A stretch of DNA of 64,000 bases. Origin: Chryseobacterium oleae. Its GTDB lineage: Bacteria > Bacteroidota > Bacteroidia > Flavobacteriales > Weeksellaceae. The notes beneath the pieces are model-generated. The model was not told where the DNA came from, did not search any database, and saw only the letters and a program-made list of their open reading frames with translations. A program made the translations under genes and the position numbers. Positions 61,222 through 64,000 of the stretch are shown here, piece by piece (within the stretch, counting starts at the first letter, position 1; the number at the start of each line of letters is the position of its first letter). The stretch covers positions 248,001-312,000 of the forward strand of contig NZ_FOVD01000002.1 in assembly GCF_900115055.1 (NCBI RefSeq), written 5' to 3'.

Positions 61222-62268
61222 ATGAAGAAGAAACCTTTGGAAAAAATAGAAAACGACAACTTCAGACACATAGGAAACAAGCTCCTCAGCTGGTACGGAA
61301 AAAATGCACGGGATCTGCCTTTCAGACAGACAAAAGACCCTTATAAAATCTGGATTTGCGAAATTGTTTTTCAGCAGACCAGGATCAGTCAGGGGTTGAA
61401 TCATTATAATAATTTCATCAAAAGATTTCCGGATGTAAAAACTTTGGCGGATGCTGAGGAAAATGAGGTTTTGCTTTATTGGAAAGGACTCGGGTATTAT
61501 TCCAGGGCCATCAATATTCATAAAGCGTCTCAGCAGATCATGAATGATTATCAGGGGTCTTTCCCTGCAGATTATGATGAAATTCTGAAACTGAAAGGAG
61601 TAGGGAAGTACACTGCTGCTGCCGTATCCAGTATCTGCTTTGGAGGTAAGATGCCGGCTGTGGATGGTAATTTTTACCGCGTTTTAAGTCGTATTTTTGC
61701 TGATGACTTCGATATTTCCAATTCCAGAGCTTTTTCTTATTTCTCTCAACTTGCGGAATTGGTGATGCCCGACAATATAGGTGATTTTAACCAGGCGATG
61801 ATGGATCTAGGCTCGGAAATCTGTAAGCCCAAAAATCCATTGTGTGGAGAATGTCCTGTCAATGATGACTGTCTTGCTTTTTCTCTTGATAAAATCTCGG
61901 ATTATCCCGTTAAAACAAAGAAAGTTAAAACAGAAGACCTGGCTCTGACCTATTATTTTGTACACAGAAACGGTCAGTTTTTAATCCAGCAGAGAAAAGA
62001 TGATTTTATCTGGAAGAAATTATTTGAGTTTCCACCCACCATTTCTGAGGATCTGGAATCATTTATTAAAAATGTAAAAACAGTTACCCATAAACTTACC
62101 CATAAGAATCTGACTATTGAAATTTCAAACGTTGAGGTAGATTCTGAGGCCGTTTGGAACAGCTTTATCGCAGAAAATCAGTACATCATTACAGATTTTG
62201 AAGCTTCTCATGATAAATCTTTTCCCAAGCCTTTGGAAAACTACATCCAAAACTCACTGAAAGACTGA
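61222..62268 (+). CDS. mutY: A/G-specific adenine glycosylase
   Basis: The start at 61222 gives 348 residues; an in-frame ATG at 61195 lies inside the inverted repeat. MutY removes adenine paired with 8-oxoguanine. The catalytic glutamate is in WICEIVFQQTRIS, the helix-hairpin-helix is LKGVGKYTAAAVSSI with AVDGNF carrying the catalytic Asp, and the Fe-S cysteines are in EICKPKNPLCGECPVNDDC. A C-terminal NUDIX-like recognition domain follows. The neighbour downstream is gldD. Confidence 0.95.
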   Translation: MKKKPLEKIENDNFRHIGNKLLSWYGKNARDLPFRQTKDPYKIWICEIVFQQTRISQGLNHYNNFIKRFPDVKTLADAEENEVLLYWKGLGYYSRAINIHKASQQIMNDYQGSFPADYDEILKLKGVGKYTAAAVSSICFGGKMPAVDGNFYRVLSRIFADDFDISNSRAFSYFSQLAELVMPDNIGDFNQAMMDLGSEICKPKNPLCGECPVNDDCLAFSLDKISDYPVKTKKVKTEDLALTYYFVHRNGQFLIQQRKDDFIWKKLFEFPPTISEDLESFIKNVKTVTHKLTHKNLTIEISNVEVDSEAVWNSFIAENQYIITDFEASHDKSFPKPLENYIQNSLKD

Positions 62269-62300
62269 AATTTGTCTCCCAAAATCTGAAATCTAATTTG

Positions 62301-62308
62301 TACTTTTG
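62301..62308 (+). promoter_or_regulatory. -7 element (TACTTTTG) of gldD
   Basis: Exact TAnnTTTG ending four bases before the ATG at 62313, implying a nearly leaderless transcript. It also argues against an in-frame start at 62298. Confidence 0.55.
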
Positions 62309-62312
62309 CAAA

Positions 62313-62870
62313 ATGATAAAAAACGTCATTTTTATTTTTGTATCACTGCTTTTAATTTCGTGCGGAAAAGATCATGTTCCGAAACCTTACGGGGAGCTTC
62401 GTCTGGAGTATCCGGCACCGAAATACCATAAGTTTGAAAATAACTGTGCTTATACCTTTGAATACTCAGATTTTGCATCTATAGCTGATGCCAAAAAGCC
62501 TTGCTGGTATTACATCAATTACCCGAAAATGAAAGCCAAGCTTTTTGTGACGTATTATCCCATACAGAATGATCTGGCAGACCATCTCAAAGAAACGGAG
62601 AAAATGGTCTACGAGCATACCATCAAAGCAAGCTCTATTGAAACCAAATCATTTGAATACCCTGACAAAAAGGTGTACGGGAATTTCTATGAACTGAAAG
62701 GGCAGAGCGCTTCCAATCTTCAATTTTACATTACAGACAGCACGAAACACTTCGTAACTGCTTATTTATACTTTAACACAAGACCGAAACCGGATTCCTT
62801 GGCACCGGCGGTGAACTATATCAAAAACGATATGAAACACCTGCTGGACACATTTGAATGGAAAAATTAA
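62313..62870 (+). CDS. gldD: Gliding-motility lipoprotein GldD
   Basis: The 185-residue lipoprotein has Cys17 in LLLISC, followed by HVPKPYGELRLEYPAPKYHKF. Later features are KKPCWYYINYPKMKAKLFVTYYP, GQSASNLQFYITDS and YLYFNTRPKPDSLAP, all typical of GldD. In Flavobacterium johnsoniae it is needed for gliding and type IX secretion. It lies 44 bases after mutY. A gldE gene, its usual partner, is not next to it here. Confidence 0.92.
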   Translation: MIKNVIFIFVSLLLISCGKDHVPKPYGELRLEYPAPKYHKFENNCAYTFEYSDFASIADAKKPCWYYINYPKMKAKLFVTYYPIQNDLADHLKETEKMVYEHTIKASSIETKSFEYPDKKVYGNFYELKGQSASNLQFYITDSTKHFVTAYLYFNTRPKPDSLAPAVNYIKNDMKHLLDTFEWKN

Positions 62871-62897
62871 TAGACTTTAAAATACATTGAAAAATAT

Positions 62898-63821
62898 ATG
62901 AAACTTTTAGTTGTAGGAAGCGTTGCATTTGATGCAATCGAAACACCATTTGGTAAAACTGATAAAATTTTAGGAGGTGCAGCCACTTATATCAGCATCA
63001 CTTCTTCTATTTTAGGCGTTAAATCTGGTATTGTTTCTGTTGTTGGAGGAGATTTCCCACAGGAGCACCTTGATATGTTCACAGACAGAAATGTAAATAT
63101 TGAAGGTATTGAGATCGTAAAAGAAGGAAAAACATTCTTCTGGTCCGGAAAATACCACAATGATTTGAATACCAGAGATACTTTGGTTACAGAAGTGAAC
63201 GTTTTGGAGAACTTCGATCCTAAAATTCCTGATTCTATGCAGGATTCAGAGATCCTTTTATTGGGGAACCTACACCCTGGAGTTCAGTTGTCCGTATTGG
63301 AAAAAATGAACAAGCGTCCTAAACTTGTCATCCTTGATACCATGAACTTCTGGATGGATTCTGCCTGGGATATCTTAATGGATATGATCGCTAAAACAGA
63401 CGTTATTACGATCAATGATGAAGAGGCAAGACAGCTTTCAGGAGAATATTCTCTGGTAAAAGCAGCTAAAAAGATTCACACGATGGGTCCTGACTATGTG
63501 ATCATCAAGAAAGGAGAGCACGGTGCTTTACTTTTCCACGACAATAAAGTATTTGCTATCCCTGCACTTCCACTGGAAGACGTTTTCGATCCTACCGGAG
63601 CAGGAGATACTTTTGCAGGAGGTTTTGCAGCTTATCTTGCTAAAAAAGGAAAGGTAGATTTCGAAACCATGAAGTCTGCTTTGATCGTAGGTTCAGCGAT
63701 GGCTTCATTCACTGTTGAGAAATTCGGGACAGAAAGAATTGAGGAAGTTACCGAATCTGATATGTTCGAGAGATTGAGACAATTTAAAGAATTAACGACA
63801 TTCGATGTCGAACTGCAATAA
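62898..63821 (+). CDS. PfkB-family sugar kinase
   Basis: The 307-residue kinase of the ribokinase/PfkB family has an N-terminal substrate region (LGGAATYISITSSILG) and the family signature DPTGAGDTFAGGF with catalytic Asp237. Length and motifs are complete. It phosphorylates a sugar or nucleoside that cannot be named from sequence alone. It starts 27 bases after gldD and may share its transcript. Confidence 0.9.
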   Translation: MKLLVVGSVAFDAIETPFGKTDKILGGAATYISITSSILGVKSGIVSVVGGDFPQEHLDMFTDRNVNIEGIEIVKEGKTFFWSGKYHNDLNTRDTLVTEVNVLENFDPKIPDSMQDSEILLLGNLHPGVQLSVLEKMNKRPKLVILDTMNFWMDSAWDILMDMIAKTDVITINDEEARQLSGEYSLVKAAKKIHTMGPDYVIIKKGEHGALLFHDNKVFAIPALPLEDVFDPTGAGDTFAGGFAAYLAKKGKVDFETMKSALIVGSAMASFTVEKFGTERIEEVTESDMFERLRQFKELTTFDVELQ

Positions 63822-63879
63822 ATAAGTCTTTTTAAGAAATATTTATAATAAAAAATTTAGACTAATTCGTTAAGAATTC

Positions 63880-63887
63880 TAAATTTG
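63880..63887 (+). promoter_or_regulatory. -7 element (TAAATTTG) of the last gene
   Basis: Exact TAnnTTTG 21 bases before the ATG at 63909. Confidence 0.5.
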
Positions 63888-63908
63888 CAACTTGTTTAAA
63901 ATAGTAAA

Positions 63909-64000
63909 ATGACAAATAAACTAAAAATCACTTTTCTTCTTGGGATTTTCATGATGATATTCTCTTCAAACATGAATGCTCAGCTTAAACCGGGAGAATT
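63909..64000 (+). CDS. Secreted protein, N-terminal fragment (3' end outside window)
   Basis: The first 30 codons encode a signal peptide (ITFLLGIFMMIFSSNMNAQ) followed by LKPGE. An exported SurA/PpiC-type peptidyl-prolyl isomerase would fit, but the fragment is too short to decide. Confidence 0.6.
   Translation, partial: MTNKLKITFLLGIFMMIFSSNMNAQLKPGE

Overview
The window looks like chromosomal DNA of a Flavobacteriales member close to Chryseobacterium (Weeksellaceae). The grounds are low GC, A-rich translation starts with little Shine-Dalgarno signal, many copies of the Bacteroidetes -7 element TAnnTTTG (sometimes with TTG 17-23 bases upstream), many lipoproteins, a GldD homologue, Bacteroidetes-type TssB/TssC proteins and DUF4139/SIMPL-type envelope proteins. 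No insertion sequence, prophage, CRISPR array or rRNA operon is visible. The genus is inferred from gene content and not proven.

Layout. 1-4.8 kb: the end of signal peptidase I, a WbqC-like protein, a secreted subtilase, a lipocalin-like lipoprotein and an OmpA lipoprotein. 4.85-8.4 kb: a tight four-gene operon resembling the mycobacterial polyprenyl-phosphate arabinose pathway (UbiA-type phosphoribosyltransferase, DprE1-like, DprE2-like, HAD phosphatase). 8.4-11 kb: a PrcB-like lipoprotein, cysteine desulfurase, thioredoxin and four tandem tRNA-Asp genes. 11-15.4 kb: a membrane AraC regulator divergent from a fibrinogen-like secreted protein, then two overlapping helix-turn-helix genes. 15.4-23.3 kb: a racemase, small membrane and secreted proteins, a LuxR regulator behind two operator-like dyads, an L,D-transpeptidase, a PDZ/aspartyl-protease-like protein and an esterase. 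23.5-27.8 kb: two related lipoproteins flanking a NarL-type two-component system and a small beta-barrel. 28-31.9 kb: tyrS, an ECF sigma factor and lipA. 31.97-32.8 kb: five direct repeats of about 160 bp. 32.8-37.3 kb: an AraC regulator divergent from an MFS pump, a SpoIIAA-like protein and an FAD oxidoreductase.

37.4-46.6 kb appears to be one regulatory unit: vWA, DUF4139, SIMPL and amidohydrolase genes beside a LytS-type sensor kinase and a LytTR response regulator. Three paired direct repeats with an exact 21-bp period lie in front of these genes, two of them in identical promoter architecture. This is the most striking non-coding signal in the window.

46.7-57.3 kb: a Blc lipocalin, a small acidic protein, CinA, a 1132-residue GH18-deacetylase-glycosyltransferase fusion and two tandem M13 peptidases. 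57.3-60.6 kb: an unknown protein and an isolated T6SS sheath pair (tssB-tssC). 60.6-64 kb: a lipoprotein, mutY behind a large inverted repeat, gldD, a PfkB-family sugar kinase and the first codons of a secreted protein. Several intergenic spaces carry related mosaic repeats, including two inverted copies near 22.4 and 35.5 kb.
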